Source: Rhodanobacteraceae bacterium (lineage in GTDB: Bacteria > Pseudomonadota > Gammaproteobacteria > Xanthomonadales > Rhodanobacteraceae). From it: DNA of 64,000 nt. The position numbers and the translations under genes are program-made. The stretch covers positions 434,001 through 498,000 of the forward strand of contig CP126531.1 in the NCBI GenBank assembly GCA_030167125.1, written 5' to 3'. Positions within the stretch are counted from its first letter, which is position 1, and every line of letters starts with the position of its first letter. Positions 1 to 9,154 of this stretch are shown here, piece after piece. The notes beneath the pieces are model-generated. The model worked only from the letters and a program-made list of their open reading frames with translations, ran no database searches and was not told the origin of the DNA.

Positions 1-1284
1 TACTTCACCGAGTTCTGGGCCGTACGCAACGTGGGCTTCGATGTCCGCAAGGGTGAAACCGTGGGCATCGTGGGCCGCAACGGCTCGGGCAAGTCGACGC
101 TGCTGCAGATGATCTGCGGGACCTTGACCCCCACCTGCGGGACGATCGCGGTGAACGGCCGCGTGGCGGCGCTGCTGGAACTGGGCGCGGGCTTCAATCC
201 GGAATTCACGGGCCGGGAAAGCGTGCGCCTGAGCGGACTCCTGTACGGACTGTCGGAGCAGGAGTTGAACGCGCGCTTCGACGCGATCCTCGATTTTGCC
301 GGGATCGGCGATTTCATCGACCAGCCGATCAAGACCTATTCCAGTGGCATGTACGTGCGGCTGGCATTTTCGGTCGCGATCAACGTATCGCCCGACGTGC
401 TGGTGGTGGACGAAGCGCTTGCGGTAGGCGACGAGGCTTTCCAGCGCAAGTGCTTCGCGCGCATCGACGCGATTCGCGATGCCGGTGCGACGGTCCTGTT
501 CGTGTCGCACGCGACGGGCACCATCATGGAACTGTGCGACCGCGCGATCCTGCTGGACGGAGGTGAAATGATCGCCGACGGCTCGCCGAAATTCGTGGTG
601 TCGCGCTATCACAAGTTGCTGTATGCACCGGCTGACAAGGCGGCTGCGGTACGGGAAGCAATCAGACAGGAATCCATCGCCGTGAACGCCGGCGCGGCGT
701 TGCCGGCAATCCATTCAAAGGTGCGATGCGGGTCGTCGAACAAAATGCCCGCGGCGGTGAACGACGTCGAGATCAGGAACGTCGAGGAGTCGGCGTATTT
801 CGACGAAGCGATGGCGCCGCTCAGCACGGTGCATTACCCGTCCCGTGGCGCGTTGATTTCCGCGCCGCGGATCGAAACCGGCATGGGGCGGCAGGTGAAC
901 GTCCTGTCGCCGGGCCGCGAATACATCTACACCTACGACGTGCTGTTCCAGACGGCCGCGGCCGGGGTGCGCCTGGGCATGATGATCAAGACCATCACTG
1001 GCCTCGAACTGGGTGGCGCCGCCACCGCGCCGAATCCCGCGAGCGGCATGTCGGTTGCGGTCGGACAACGTTTGCAGGCGCGTTTCCGTTTCCGCGCCAT
1101 GCTTGCGCCGGGCGTGTATTTCATGAACGCGGGCGTCACCGCGGCCGAACCGGAAGGCGAGACGTATCTCGACCGGATCATCGACGTCCTGATGTTCCGC
1201 GTGACATACGACGCCGAGCGCGTCGCGACCGGCACCGTGGATTTCCATGTGCTTCCGGATCTGAGCGTGGAGACCGTGTCGTGA
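1..1284 (+). CDS. ABC transporter ATP-binding subunit, Wzt-type polysaccharide exporter (5' end cut)
   Basis: ATPase subunit of an ABC exporter for lipid-linked polysaccharide (O-antigen or similar), acting at the cytoplasmic face of the inner membrane. The frame is open from base 1, so the true start lies left of the window; 427 residues are visible. Walker A GRNGSGKST is at fragment residues 24-32, the signature YSSGMYVRLAF at about 113-123 and Walker B VLVVDEALAVGD at about 131-142. Residues after about 280 form a separate, probably beta-rich C-terminal domain, as in Wzt proteins, where it binds the non-reducing end of the glycan. The stop overlaps the GTG start of the next gene (GTGA), so the two are probably co-translated. 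The permease partner must lie outside the window. The family call is firm; the substrate is unknown. Confidence 0.88.
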   Translation, partial: YFTEFWAVRNVGFDVRKGETVGIVGRNGSGKSTLLQMICGTLTPTCGTIAVNGRVAALLELGAGFNPEFTGRESVRLSGLLYGLSEQELNARFDAILDFAGIGDFIDQPIKTYSSGMYVRLAFSVAINVSPDVLVVDEALAVGDEAFQRKCFARIDAIRDAGATVLFVSHATGTIMELCDRAILLDGGEMIADGSPKFVVSRYHKLLYAPADKAAAVREAIRQESIAVNAGAALPAIHSKVRCGSSNKMPAAVNDVEIRNVEESAYFDEAMAPLSTVHYPSRGALISAPRIETGMGRQVNVLSPGREYIYTYDVLFQTAAAGVRLGMMIKTITGLELGGAATAPNPASGMSVAVGQRLQARFRFRAMLAPGVYFMNAGVTAAEPEGETYLDRIIDVLMFRVTYDAERVATGTVDFHVLPDLSVETVS

Positions 1285-4200
1285 CGGTGGCAACGTCGAT
1301 GCTCAGCGGCACACGGCGTACCGGCATCGCCGATACGCGCAAGGCCATCCTCGTGCTGGGCATGCACCGCAGCGGCACGTCCGCCGTCACCCGCTGCCTC
1401 AATCTGCTCGGCGCGGAGGTGGGCAACAAACTGCTTCCGCCTGCGGAGGACAACCGCTCCGGCTTCTGGGAGCACGCCGATGTCGTGGCCATCCACGAAG
1501 AGCTGCTGAAGGGTCTGGGCCGGGCGTGGCATGACGCGCGCGCCCTGCCGGATGGTTGGCTGCTCTCGGCTGCAGCGCGCAAGGCACGCGTGAAGCTCGC
1601 CCGCCTGATCGCCGAAGAGTTCGATGCCAGCACGCTGTGCGCGATCAAGGATCCCCGCCTGTGCCGCTTCGTGCCGTTGTGGCGCGAGGTGTTGCTCGAA
1701 TCGGGACTGGACGCGGTCGCGCTGCTGGTCGTGCGCCATCCCGCGGAGGTGGCGCGTTCGTTGAATGCGCGGGATGGCCTGCGCTGCGAAACCACGTATC
1801 TCAATTGGCTCCAGCATTTCGTGGAAGCGGAAACCGCGACCCGCGGCATGCCGCGCAGCCTGCTCGCCTACGATGGACTGCTTGCGGATTGGCGCAACGC
1901 CTTGGCCAAGGCAGGGCGCGCATTGCATGTGCAGTGGCCGGTGCCGATCGAGGACGCGCATCCCGCGATCGATGCATTCCTGGATCGAGCGGAACGCCAC
2001 CACGTTTTTTCGAACGGCTTCTGCGCGACGCCCGTGGTGCTGGATCGGCTCTACGGACTTTGCCGCGCATTCGATCCGGAGCGGCAGGACTGGAAAGCGA
2101 TTTCGCGGGTGGTGGATGCGTATCGTTTGATTGCGCCGCCGTTCCTCGACAGGCTGGAGGGTCTGCTCGAAGAGAAGCGCGCGCTTGAGGACAGTGCGCT
2201 GTGCGCAGAAAGTGCGATGGATAGCGCCTTGAGCGAAATCGAGCAGGCTGCCAAGACGGCGCGTTCGCGGCTGACCGGTGATTCGCTCCAGCGCGTGGGA
2301 ATGCTGGAAGCGCGCGGCACCGAGCTCGAGCGCGAACTGGCCGCAAGCCGCGAACGCGCGGCGCAGGTGCAGCGGGAAACCTTTTGCGTGATCGCAAGAT
2401 CCCTCGAACTATCGAATCAGCTTGAGGCCATGCGAATCTGGTGTACCGACCTGCAGACGCGTTGCACGCAAAAGGATGAGGTGGAATGTTCCTTGCGCAG
2501 CGAGCTTGACGAGATCAAGGCCAGTAGTTTTCTCTTGCGCCAAGAACTCGACGAGATCAAGGCCAGCACCCTGTGGCGGGCTTTGGTGGGCGTGCGGTCG
2601 ATCCTGCTGTGCCTCCCGGCGAAAGTACGTCTGACGTTGCGTCGAGCAACAAGAATGGCTTGGTGGCTCGTGACGCCATGGCGCACGCCGGCGCGTTGGC
2701 GCTTTTTCGCCGAGCGGCGTGCTGCGGCGGGGCTTCTGTCAGCACACTCTGCGGAAACCGCAAGCGTCCCTGAACCAATCACTGATGCCGCCGCCGCGCC
2801 GGCGCAATCGCCGCCCGCACACGCCGCATACACCTATTCGCCACCGCAAACGGCACCTGCCGCGATCGGCAAGGCCTTGCTCGCGCTGTCGCGACATCCG
2901 CTTTTTTCGGTGATCGTGCCGGTCTACAACACCGATCCCGCATTGTTGCGGAGGATGATCGCGTCGGTCGAGGCCCAGTGGTATTCGCATTGGGAACTGG
3001 TGCTGGTGGACGACCACAGCACCTCGCCAGCGGTGCGCGAAGTGCTGGGCAGTCTCGCCGATCCGAGGATGGTGGTCGTCCAGATCGCCGAGAATCGGGG
3101 CATCTCCGGCGCCACCAACGAAGGCATCGTCCGCGCGACCGGCGACTTCATCGTGTTCCTGGACCACGACGACGAGTTGACCGTGGACTGCCTGTACGAG
3201 CTGGCGCTGCGCATCGACCGCGACGATCCGGATTACCTGTACAGCGACGAGGACAAGCTCGACGTCGACGACCATTTCCGGGATCCGTTCTTCAAGCCGG
3301 ACTGGTCGCCCGACACCTTGATGAGCACCATGTTCACCTGCCACGTGTCGTGCGTGCGGCGTTCGCTGGCGCTGGAGCTGGGCGGCCTGCGCAGCGAATA
3401 CGACGGCAGCCAGGATTGGGATTTCGTGTTGCGCTTGAGCGAACGCGCGCGCCGCATCGCTCACGTTCCGAAGGTGCTTTACCACTGGCGGATGACGCCG
3501 CAGTCGTGCGCGTCGGATCTCCAGGCCAAGCCTTGGGCGATCGATGCGGGCAAAAGGGCGCGGGAAGATGCGCTTCGCAGGCGTGGCCAATCCGGCGAAC
3601 TGGTCGCGGTGCCGGAACTTCCCGGCTACTACCGCACCCGCTACAACTTGAAGGGCCAGCCGCTGGTTTCGATCCTGGTCCCGAGCAAGAACAATGGCGC
3701 GGTGCTCAAGGCCTGCATCGACAGCATCTTCGAACGGACCACGTATCGCCGGTTCGAAATCATTGTGATCAACAACGCCGCAACGGACGCCGCCACGCTC
3801 GATTACGTTTCGGATTTGCGAACGCGCGAGCAGGTCCGCGTGCTCGACTGCAACGTGCCGTTCAACTATTCGGAGATCAACAACGCCGGCGTGCGCGTCA
3901 GCCGCGGTGAACTGCTGGTCTTCCTCAACGACGACACCGAAGTGTTGTCTGCCGACTGGCTGGAAACCATGGGCGGTTACGCGCAGCTGCCGCACGTGGG
4001 CGCGGTGGGCGCGAAGCTGCTGTATCCGGGCACGCGGACCGTGCAGCACGCGGGCGTCCTCAACCTGACCAACGGACCTTCGCACGCGTTCGTGCATGTC
4101 GATGCGCGCGCGCCCGGTTATTTCGCGCGCAACATGCTGGAGCACGACTGGCTCGCGGTGACCGGTGCGTGCCTGATGATCGCGCGGAAAAAGTTCGAGG

Positions 4201-4484
4201 CGGTGGGCGGGTTCGACGAAGACCTTGCCGTGACCTACAACGACGTCGAGTTGTGCCTTCGTCTTGCCGAACATGGCTTCCATCAGGTCGTCTGCCCGGG
4301 CGTCGAGTTGATCCACCACGAATCGCTGAGCCGCGGCAAGGACGGACTCGACCGCGCGCGAACGGCGAGGGGAGAGCGGGAACGGGTGATCATGTTCGGG
4401 AAGCACCCGGGTTTCTACGACCGCGATCCGTTCCACAACCCCAACCTCGCGCCGAACGATGCGTATTTCGGCCTGCGTCAATGA
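1281..4484 (+). CDS. Sulfotransferase-like / double GT2 glycosyltransferase multidomain protein
   Basis: Predicted cytoplasmic or membrane-associated enzyme of 1067 residues with three modules. Residues about 20-290 are sulfotransferase-like: the 5'-phosphosulfate loop VLGMHRSGTSAVTR is at 24-37 and the VRHPAEVARSL 3'-phosphate-type motif near 150. Residues about 290-450 are helical and charged with an ELDEIKAS duplication, likely a coiled-coil spacer. Residues about 540-770 and 793-1067 are two GT-A folds with VDDHSTS, LDHDDEL and LNDDTEV metal/nucleotide motifs. GTG 1281 was chosen because it gives the 4-bp overlap with the ABC gene; the open frame upstream (from 726) is antisense-like noise. 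ATG 1299 is an alternative. It probably builds and sulfates the glycan exported by the upstream transporter (inference). Sugar and sulfate acceptors cannot be told from sequence. Confidence 0.85.
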   Translation: MTVATSMLSGTRRTGIADTRKAILVLGMHRSGTSAVTRCLNLLGAEVGNKLLPPAEDNRSGFWEHADVVAIHEELLKGLGRAWHDARALPDGWLLSAAARKARVKLARLIAEEFDASTLCAIKDPRLCRFVPLWREVLLESGLDAVALLVVRHPAEVARSLNARDGLRCETTYLNWLQHFVEAETATRGMPRSLLAYDGLLADWRNALAKAGRALHVQWPVPIEDAHPAIDAFLDRAERHHVFSNGFCATPVVLDRLYGLCRAFDPERQDWKAISRVVDAYRLIAPPFLDRLEGLLEEKRALEDSALCAESAMDSALSEIEQAAKTARSRLTGDSLQRVGMLEARGTELERELAASRERAAQVQRETFCVIARSLELSNQLEAMRIWCTDLQTRCTQKDEVECSLRSELDEIKASSFLLRQELDEIKASTLWRALVGVRSILLCLPAKVRLTLRRATRMAWWLVTPWRTPARWRFFAERRAAAGLLSAHSAETASVPEPITDAAAAPAQSPPAHAAYTYSPPQTAPAAIGKALLALSRHPLFSVIVPVYNTDPALLRRMIASVEAQWYSHWELVLVDDHSTSPAVREVLGSLADPRMVVVQIAENRGISGATNEGIVRATGDFIVFLDHDDELTVDCLYELALRIDRDDPDYLYSDEDKLDVDDHFRDPFFKPDWSPDTLMSTMFTCHVSCVRRSLALELGGLRSEYDGSQDWDFVLRLSERARRIAHVPKVLYHWRMTPQSCASDLQAKPWAIDAGKRAREDALRRRGQSGELVAVPELPGYYRTRYNLKGQPLVSILVPSKNNGAVLKACIDSIFERTTYRRFEIIVINNAATDAATLDYVSDLRTREQVRVLDCNVPFNYSEINNAGVRVSRGELLVFLNDDTEVLSADWLETMGGYAQLPHVGAVGAKLLYPGTRTVQHAGVLNLTNGPSHAFVHVDARAPGYFARNMLEHDWLAVTGACLMIARKKFEAVGGFDEDLAVTYNDVELCLRLAEHGFHQVVCPGVELIHHESLSRGKDGLDRARTARGERERVIMFGKHPGFYDRDPFHNPNLAPNDAYFGLRQ

Positions 4485-4526
4485 AGCGAATGCGGATCAC
4501 CGCTCGACGTTCGTGCAGGTGACGAC

Positions 4527-6584
4527 ATGCGCGTTGCGCTGACCGCCGTGGTGGACCGTTGCGTGCCGCTGTTCGTGCTGCCGTACGCGGTCTGGACGAT
4601 CTACGTCCATCTGATCACGGCCGCGCATGCCAGCTTCGACACACTGCTCAACGGGTTGCCGGTCATGGCATCGATTGCGGTGGTTGCGACGGCGGCGTGG
4701 TTTCGCCTGCCGGAGCCGGTTCGAGGGTATGAGGCTGCAACGACGGGCGATCGGCCGGCCGGCGGCTCGGTTGCGGCGCCGATCGCGCGGGCGATCGGCC
4801 ATCCCGGCGCGCCACTCGCGGTGCTTGCGCTGGCGATCGTGTGGGTCGGCTTGTTGTCCGTCGAACTGCCGTACGAAGTGTTCTGGTGGATGGCATTGCC
4901 GGCGATGTTCGGCGCGTGGATGTGGAACCTGCGCGGCGACGCATGCGTGACGTGCGCGGAAGATGCGGGCAAGCACGCCGCGTGGATCGTGGCGCTGGTG
5001 GCGGCCGCCGCGGTCTGCATCACCCTGTTCGCGAGCCGGCCGGATGCCGACGATGCGTTCTACCGAAGCATCTCGGCGACGCTGTTGCGCCATCCGCAAC
5101 AACCGGTGCTTCTGCACGACACGCTGTACCGGTTGCCGGATGTTCCGATCCTGCTGCAGTTCTACCGGCTGAGCAATTACGACGTGCTGGTCGCGGCGCT
5201 GGCGCGGCTCACCGGCATCGATCACCTGCTGGTCGCGTACCTGCTGCTGCCGTCGCTGTTCGCGGCGTTTTCCGTGCTGGGATGGATCTTCCTGCTGCGG
5301 CGCATCGTGCCCGCGCGCTGGCCGTGGGTGTTGCCGATCCTGTTGCTGGTGATGATGGCACTGGGCGAAGCGCACCAGGACTACGGCAACTTCGCGTTCG
5401 TGCGGTTGTTCCAGGGCAAGGCGGTCCTGGTCACCGGCATGGTCCCCGTCATCGCCGGGTCGGCGTTGATGTTCGCGCGGCACGGCGGCGTGCGTCGCTG
5501 GCTCATGCTGTTCGCCGCGCAGATCGCCGCGTTGGGCATCAGCGCGAGCGCGCTGTTCGTGGCGCCCGCGGCGGCGGCGCTGGGCTTGGCGGGTGGCTGG
5601 TCGCCGGGCGTCGCAAGCAGCCGGCGATTTGCACTGGGCCTGCTGGCTTCGGTGTACGTGTTCGGCGCGGGCTGGGTAATGGCGTCGGTCGCACATGGGG
5701 GGGCAGAGGACCTGGTCAGCACAAGCCCCATGCCTGCCGTGATGCCGATACTCGACGACACCTGGGGCCTGTGGAGCACGCGGCTGCTGTTGGTCGCGTT
5801 GCTTGCCGCGTGGGCGTTCGTGCGTGATCCCGTGCGCGCGCGCTATCTGTCCGCCGGCGCGTTCTTCTTCCTGCTCGCGGTGCTCAACCCGTACACGGTT
5901 CGCTTCGTGGCCGATCACCTGGTCGGGGTTCGCACGTACTGGCGATTGACCTGGATCTTGCCGCTGCCATTGTTCCTCGCGGTACTGCTGGACGGCATGC
6001 TAGAACGCGCATTGCACATCCGACCGAAGCTGCTGGCGGGGTGTGCCTGCGCGGCGCTGGCGTGTTTTGCGATCGCGTTCGGCTGGCGCTTCGGAACGCT
6101 GCGCGCTGCGAATGGCGTGACGCTCGGCCTGCCGAGACCGAAAGTCGCGCCGGTCGAATATCAGGTTGCCGCGGCGATAGACAGAAACGTGCCTGAGAAA
6201 GGCGTCGTGCTCGCGCCGGAATCCGTGTCGATCTGGTTGCCGGGTTTCGTGGTGCATCCGCAATTGCTTGGCGTCCGGTCGTTTTACCTTACGCGCGCGT
6301 TCTCCCCGCAAGACGCCGCGCTGCGCAGCTCGTTGCTGCGCTATGTCGCGGGCGAATACCGGCCGCCGGATTCCGCAGCGTGGTTCGCCGATGCGCTGCG
6401 CCGGTGCGGATTGACCGCGGTGGTGTTCGCGCACTCGGTGGCATGGCGCGGGGAAATGGAAACCGTACTTGGGCGCGCCGGCTGGCAACCGCTTTCGCAG
6501 GGGCCCTACGATGTGTGGCTGAAAGCCGGCGGTGATGCTGCGACGACACGAATCGCGAACGGATCGGCGCAAGCGAAACGCTAG
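4527..6584 (+). CDS. Large polytopic membrane protein of unknown function
   Basis: A 685-residue inner-membrane protein with roughly a dozen hydrophobic segments covering most of its length, followed by a soluble C-terminal part (about residues 520-685) ending in basic residues. No catalytic motif I can name is visible; the architecture recalls membrane glycosyltransferase or O-antigen-processing proteins, but that is only resemblance. The start at ATG 4527 has a purine-rich AGGTGA about 8 bases upstream. It follows the sulfotransferase/glycosyltransferase gene by 42 bp in the same direction, suggesting the same surface-glycan operon. Its TAG stop overlaps the stop of the convergent downstream gene within a single CTAG. 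Confidence 0.7.
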   Translation: MRVALTAVVDRCVPLFVLPYAVWTIYVHLITAAHASFDTLLNGLPVMASIAVVATAAWFRLPEPVRGYEAATTGDRPAGGSVAAPIARAIGHPGAPLAVLALAIVWVGLLSVELPYEVFWWMALPAMFGAWMWNLRGDACVTCAEDAGKHAAWIVALVAAAAVCITLFASRPDADDAFYRSISATLLRHPQQPVLLHDTLYRLPDVPILLQFYRLSNYDVLVAALARLTGIDHLLVAYLLLPSLFAAFSVLGWIFLLRRIVPARWPWVLPILLLVMMALGEAHQDYGNFAFVRLFQGKAVLVTGMVPVIAGSALMFARHGGVRRWLMLFAAQIAALGISASALFVAPAAAALGLAGGWSPGVASSRRFALGLLASVYVFGAGWVMASVAHGGAEDLVSTSPMPAVMPILDDTWGLWSTRLLLVALLAAWAFVRDPVRARYLSAGAFFFLLAVLNPYTVRFVADHLVGVRTYWRLTWILPLPLFLAVLLDGMLERALHIRPKLLAGCACAALACFAIAFGWRFGTLRAANGVTLGLPRPKVAPVEYQVAAAIDRNVPEKGVVLAPESVSIWLPGFVVHPQLLGVRSFYLTRAFSPQDAALRSSLLRYVAGEYRPPDSAAWFADALRRCGLTAVVFAHSVAWRGEMETVLGRAGWQPLSQGPYDVWLKAGGDAATTRIANGSAQAKR

Positions 6585-7504
6585 GCTTCCGCCAGCAGCG
6601 TTCCCGACCGGCGGCGCCACGCCTGATGGAAGCCCGCCGTGTGATGCAGTTGCGCGCCCGGCGCCGGTGTTTCGTCGGAAACCACGCGGCCCAGGAAAAA
6701 GGTGTGGGAGCCGATTTCCTGGCTGTGCACGATGGCCAGTTCCTGAAGGTGTGGGGTGTCGGTCAGCACGGGAATGCCGAACGCGCGCGACGGCCGCATC
6801 GGAATCGGAAGCGCCTTCCAGTCATCGAGCGGCTGCTTGTGGTGTCCCGCGAGCTGGTAGACGGTTGCCTTCAGATGCGCGGGCGCGCCGGACAGGGCGA
6901 CGCGGCGCGCATCACGCATCACGGGTGCCGAAACGTTGGTGCTGCGCAGTGCCAGCGAAAAGAATCCGCTGCGCCGCAGCGGGCCGATCAGGTCCATCGG
7001 AAAGATGTTGCGGTGCCAAGCTGTCTCGACCGAAACGAGCACCACCGGCCGCGGGCACAGATAGGCGATCATCAATTGCTGGGCCGCGGCGGGTTCCATG
7101 TCGGGGTTGTGCGGCGAACGGTTCTTCAGCATGGCGCGATTCTGCAGCCATGCGTGCCACGATCGCCGCGGCCAGCCGAGGCAATGGTGTTCGCCAGCGA
7201 CGACGCGATAGAGGACAACGTATGTGCTTGCGACTGCGATCGACTCCGTCCGTGCCAGCCGCAGGATGCCGAGCAGCCGGCCGGTCGCGCCGTCGCGGTA
7301 TTCGAGTTCCGGCGAGGCGCCGGCATCGACGCTGGTCGCGATCGTCAGCGGCTTGAGCGAAGCCACGGTGTGATCCGCCGTGACATCCGCCGATTCCCCG
7401 TTCCCGCGCAAGGCGGCGGTGACGAGCGTCTGCGGCGCAGCCAAGGCGACGGGCGACCATTGCGGCAGCGGGCGCACGAACGGCCTTAGCCAGTCCTTCC
7501 ACAT
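6581..7504 (-). CDS. Flavin-reductase-like protein (FMN-binding split barrel)
   Basis: A 307-residue protein. The middle (residues about 125-260, containing RPVVLVSVE, NIFPMDLIGPL and FFSLALRSTN) looks like the split-barrel FMN-binding fold of flavin reductases; the first about 120 residues resemble a second, more divergent half barrel. ATG 7504 is chosen because the methyltransferase gene ends 1 bp upstream; the longer frame to 7714 runs through that gene. It is the last gene of a five-gene minus-strand cluster (radical SAM, nucleotidyltransferase-like, GT2, methyltransferase). A reductase supplying flavin or reducing a pathway intermediate would fit, but this is inference. Confidence is moderate for the fold and low for a specific reaction. 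Confidence 0.6.
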   Translation of the reverse strand: MWKDWLRPFVRPLPQWSPVALAAPQTLVTAALRGNGESADVTADHTVASLKPLTIATSVDAGASPELEYRDGATGRLLGILRLARTESIAVASTYVVLYRVVAGEHHCLGWPRRSWHAWLQNRAMLKNRSPHNPDMEPAAAQQLMIAYLCPRPVVLVSVETAWHRNIFPMDLIGPLRRSGFFSLALRSTNVSAPVMRDARRVALSGAPAHLKATVYQLAGHHKQPLDDWKALPIPMRPSRAFGIPVLTDTPHLQELAIVHSQEIGSHTFFLGRVVSDETPAPGAQLHHTAGFHQAWRRRSGTLLAEA

Positions 7505-7505
7505 C

Positions 7506-8252
7506 TCACACCCGCCGGAACAACAGGAACATGTATAGCGAAGTGGCCAATCCGAAACTGCGCGGGACGAGACGCTCCAGCCGGAAGTACGGCGCCGCCG
7601 CGCGCGCCACGGCACCGGGCGCAAAACGATGGATGCGGCTTTCGCCCGGGCTGGGATAGCTGCCGTGCCACACGAGGTTTGCGATGTTCGCCCACCACCA
7701 GCGATGGCGCGCATCGCTGAGATACCACGGACTCAGCATGCTCGCGAGGAAAAAACCGCCGCGGTCGATGACCTGCGCGCATTCCTCGAACAGCGACCGC
7801 TGGTCCACGACGTGGTTGAGGACCGCGAAGTTTGCCGTGACGGCGTGCACCTTGTGCGTGAGCGGTCGAGATACCGGGATAACGGTTTGGCGGGCGATTT
7901 CATCGCCGCAATGCCGCAGCAGGCAATCCTGCATCGCCTGCGAAGGTTCGTGCACGAACGTTGCGTGCCCGTGGGCGGCGTAAACCTTGGCGTCGAGGCC
8001 GGTGCCCGCGCCGAAGTCGAGCAGGTCCGCGCCCGCGGGCAGGAGGTCCAGCGCCATGCTCTGGAACCGGTCGCGCACCTCCCGGTCCTGCCGCGAGGCC
8101 AGCATGAATGCGTGGTACTGCGCTCCTGTATGCACGGTGCCGACTGCCTTGCGCCAGGGCGAACCTGCTTCGAAGGTGGGTTCTCGTGATTGCCGGCGGA
8201 CCAAGGAAAGGTTGCGTCGTTCCGCTCCACGATGAAGGTCTGCAGCTTTCAC
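7506..8252 (-). CDS. Class I SAM-dependent methyltransferase
   Basis: A 248-residue methyltransferase. The SAM-binding motif I (LLDFGAGTGLD) lies near residue 70, followed by an acidic strand end (FVHEPS) and a motif IV/post-I region (VTANFAVLNHV) typical of Rossmann methyltransferases. The GTG start at 8252 overlaps the TGA of the upstream glycosyltransferase (GTGA), which decides the start; the apparent extension up to 9056 is only an antisense-like frame through that gene. C-terminal residues are hydrophobic (SLYMFLLF). It belongs to the minus-strand island and would methylate a small molecule, sugar or peptide made there; the substrate is unknown. Confidence 0.78.
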   Translation of the reverse strand: MKAADLHRGAERRNLSLVRRQSREPTFEAGSPWRKAVGTVHTGAQYHAFMLASRQDREVRDRFQSMALDLLPAGADLLDFGAGTGLDAKVYAAHGHATFVHEPSQAMQDCLLRHCGDEIARQTVIPVSRPLTHKVHAVTANFAVLNHVVDQRSLFEECAQVIDRGGFFLASMLSPWYLSDARHRWWWANIANLVWHGSYPSPGESRIHRFAPGAVARAAAPYFRLERLVPRSFGLATSLYMFLLFRRV

Positions 8253-9154
8253 TTCCAGCCCACCACCCGCGCCGCGCAGCGTGCTGCCGCTCGCCACGGC
8301 GATTTGTGCAAGGGAGCGACGCGCGCCGCGCGGGCGAGCGTTGCAAATGCGGCCCGGTGCAAGCCTTCGCGCGAAAGCGCGTTCGCCTGCCCCGCGAGTT
8401 GCGTCGCGCATTGACGCAGGCACAGCGCGCGTATCCGGGCATCGGTTGCCGCGGCCGCGGCCTTGCGGAACGAGCGGGCCTGATCGGCATGAAGATCCGC
8501 TGGACGCTGCCGCGCAGTGGTCCTGTCCGGGTGTTCGCGAACCAGCGTCAGCGTTTCGGACAATGCGCAGACCTCGCTGCGTGCAGCGAGGCGCAGTATG
8601 AAATCGTAGTCGGAAAGGAACAGCATCGCCGCGTCGAATCCGCCGATCTCTTCGATCAGCGAGCGCTGCACGAGCATGGTCGGAACCGCCGTCGAGACCT
8701 CGAACCTGAGCAGCGGTTCGAGGATGTGTCCGGAAACCGGCAGAGGCAGAAGGATCGATCGCTCTGGCAGCGGTGTCCCATTGGTGTCGATGAACGAATA
8801 TCCCGTGTAACTCCATCGGCACGCCGGGCGTGCAGTGACGCATTGCAGTTGCCATTGCAGCTTTTCGGGCAGCCACAGGTCGTCCGAATCGTGAAATGCG
8901 ATCCACTCCCCGCGCGCAAGCCGGAGACCGGCGTTGCGGGCCGAAGTGACACCACCGTGTTCGACAAAGATCGGCCGCACGCGTGGATCCTGGATCGCTT
9001 CGAGATATTCCCGTGTGTTGTCCGTGGAACCGTCGACGACGACGATGAGTTCCCAATCGCTGAATGTCTGTCCGATGACCGATGCGACCGCCTTGCGCAA
9101 CAGCGGCAGGCGGTTGTACGTCGGCAGGACGATGGAAACCTCAGGCGTTGCCAT
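8249..9154 (-). CDS. Family 2 glycosyltransferase
   Basis: A 301-residue GT-A glycosyltransferase. The N-terminus VSIVLPTYNR, the VVVDGSTDNT nucleotide-binding stretch and the FHDSDDLW metal-binding DxD-type motif are all present in order, followed by an acceptor domain and a basic helical tail. ATG 9154 (MATPEVSIV) places the GT2 fold at the very N-terminus as usual; it overlaps the end of the upstream nucleotidyltransferase-like gene by 14 bp. It transfers a sugar from a nucleotide donor to an unknown acceptor, presumably the same product handled by the neighbouring radical SAM and methyltransferase enzymes. Confidence 0.85.
   Translation of the reverse strand: MATPEVSIVLPTYNRLPLLRKAVASVIGQTFSDWELIVVVDGSTDNTREYLEAIQDPRVRPIFVEHGGVTSARNAGLRLARGEWIAFHDSDDLWLPEKLQWQLQCVTARPACRWSYTGYSFIDTNGTPLPERSILLPLPVSGHILEPLLRFEVSTAVPTMLVQRSLIEEIGGFDAAMLFLSDYDFILRLAARSEVCALSETLTLVREHPDRTTARQRPADLHADQARSFRKAAAAATDARIRALCLRQCATQLAGQANALSREGLHRAAFATLARAARVAPLHKSPWRAAARCAARVVGWK

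Noticed and set aside
726..1280. N-terminal extension of the sulfotransferase frame to 726
   Set aside because: This stretch lies inside the ABC ATPase gene in another frame; the GTGA overlap at 1281 and the start of the sulfotransferase fold support the shorter protein.
2739..4481. 580-codon minus-strand frame
   Set aside because: Antisense to the glycosyltransferase domains; rich in His/Arg/Val as expected for a high-GC shadow frame, no recognisable fold.
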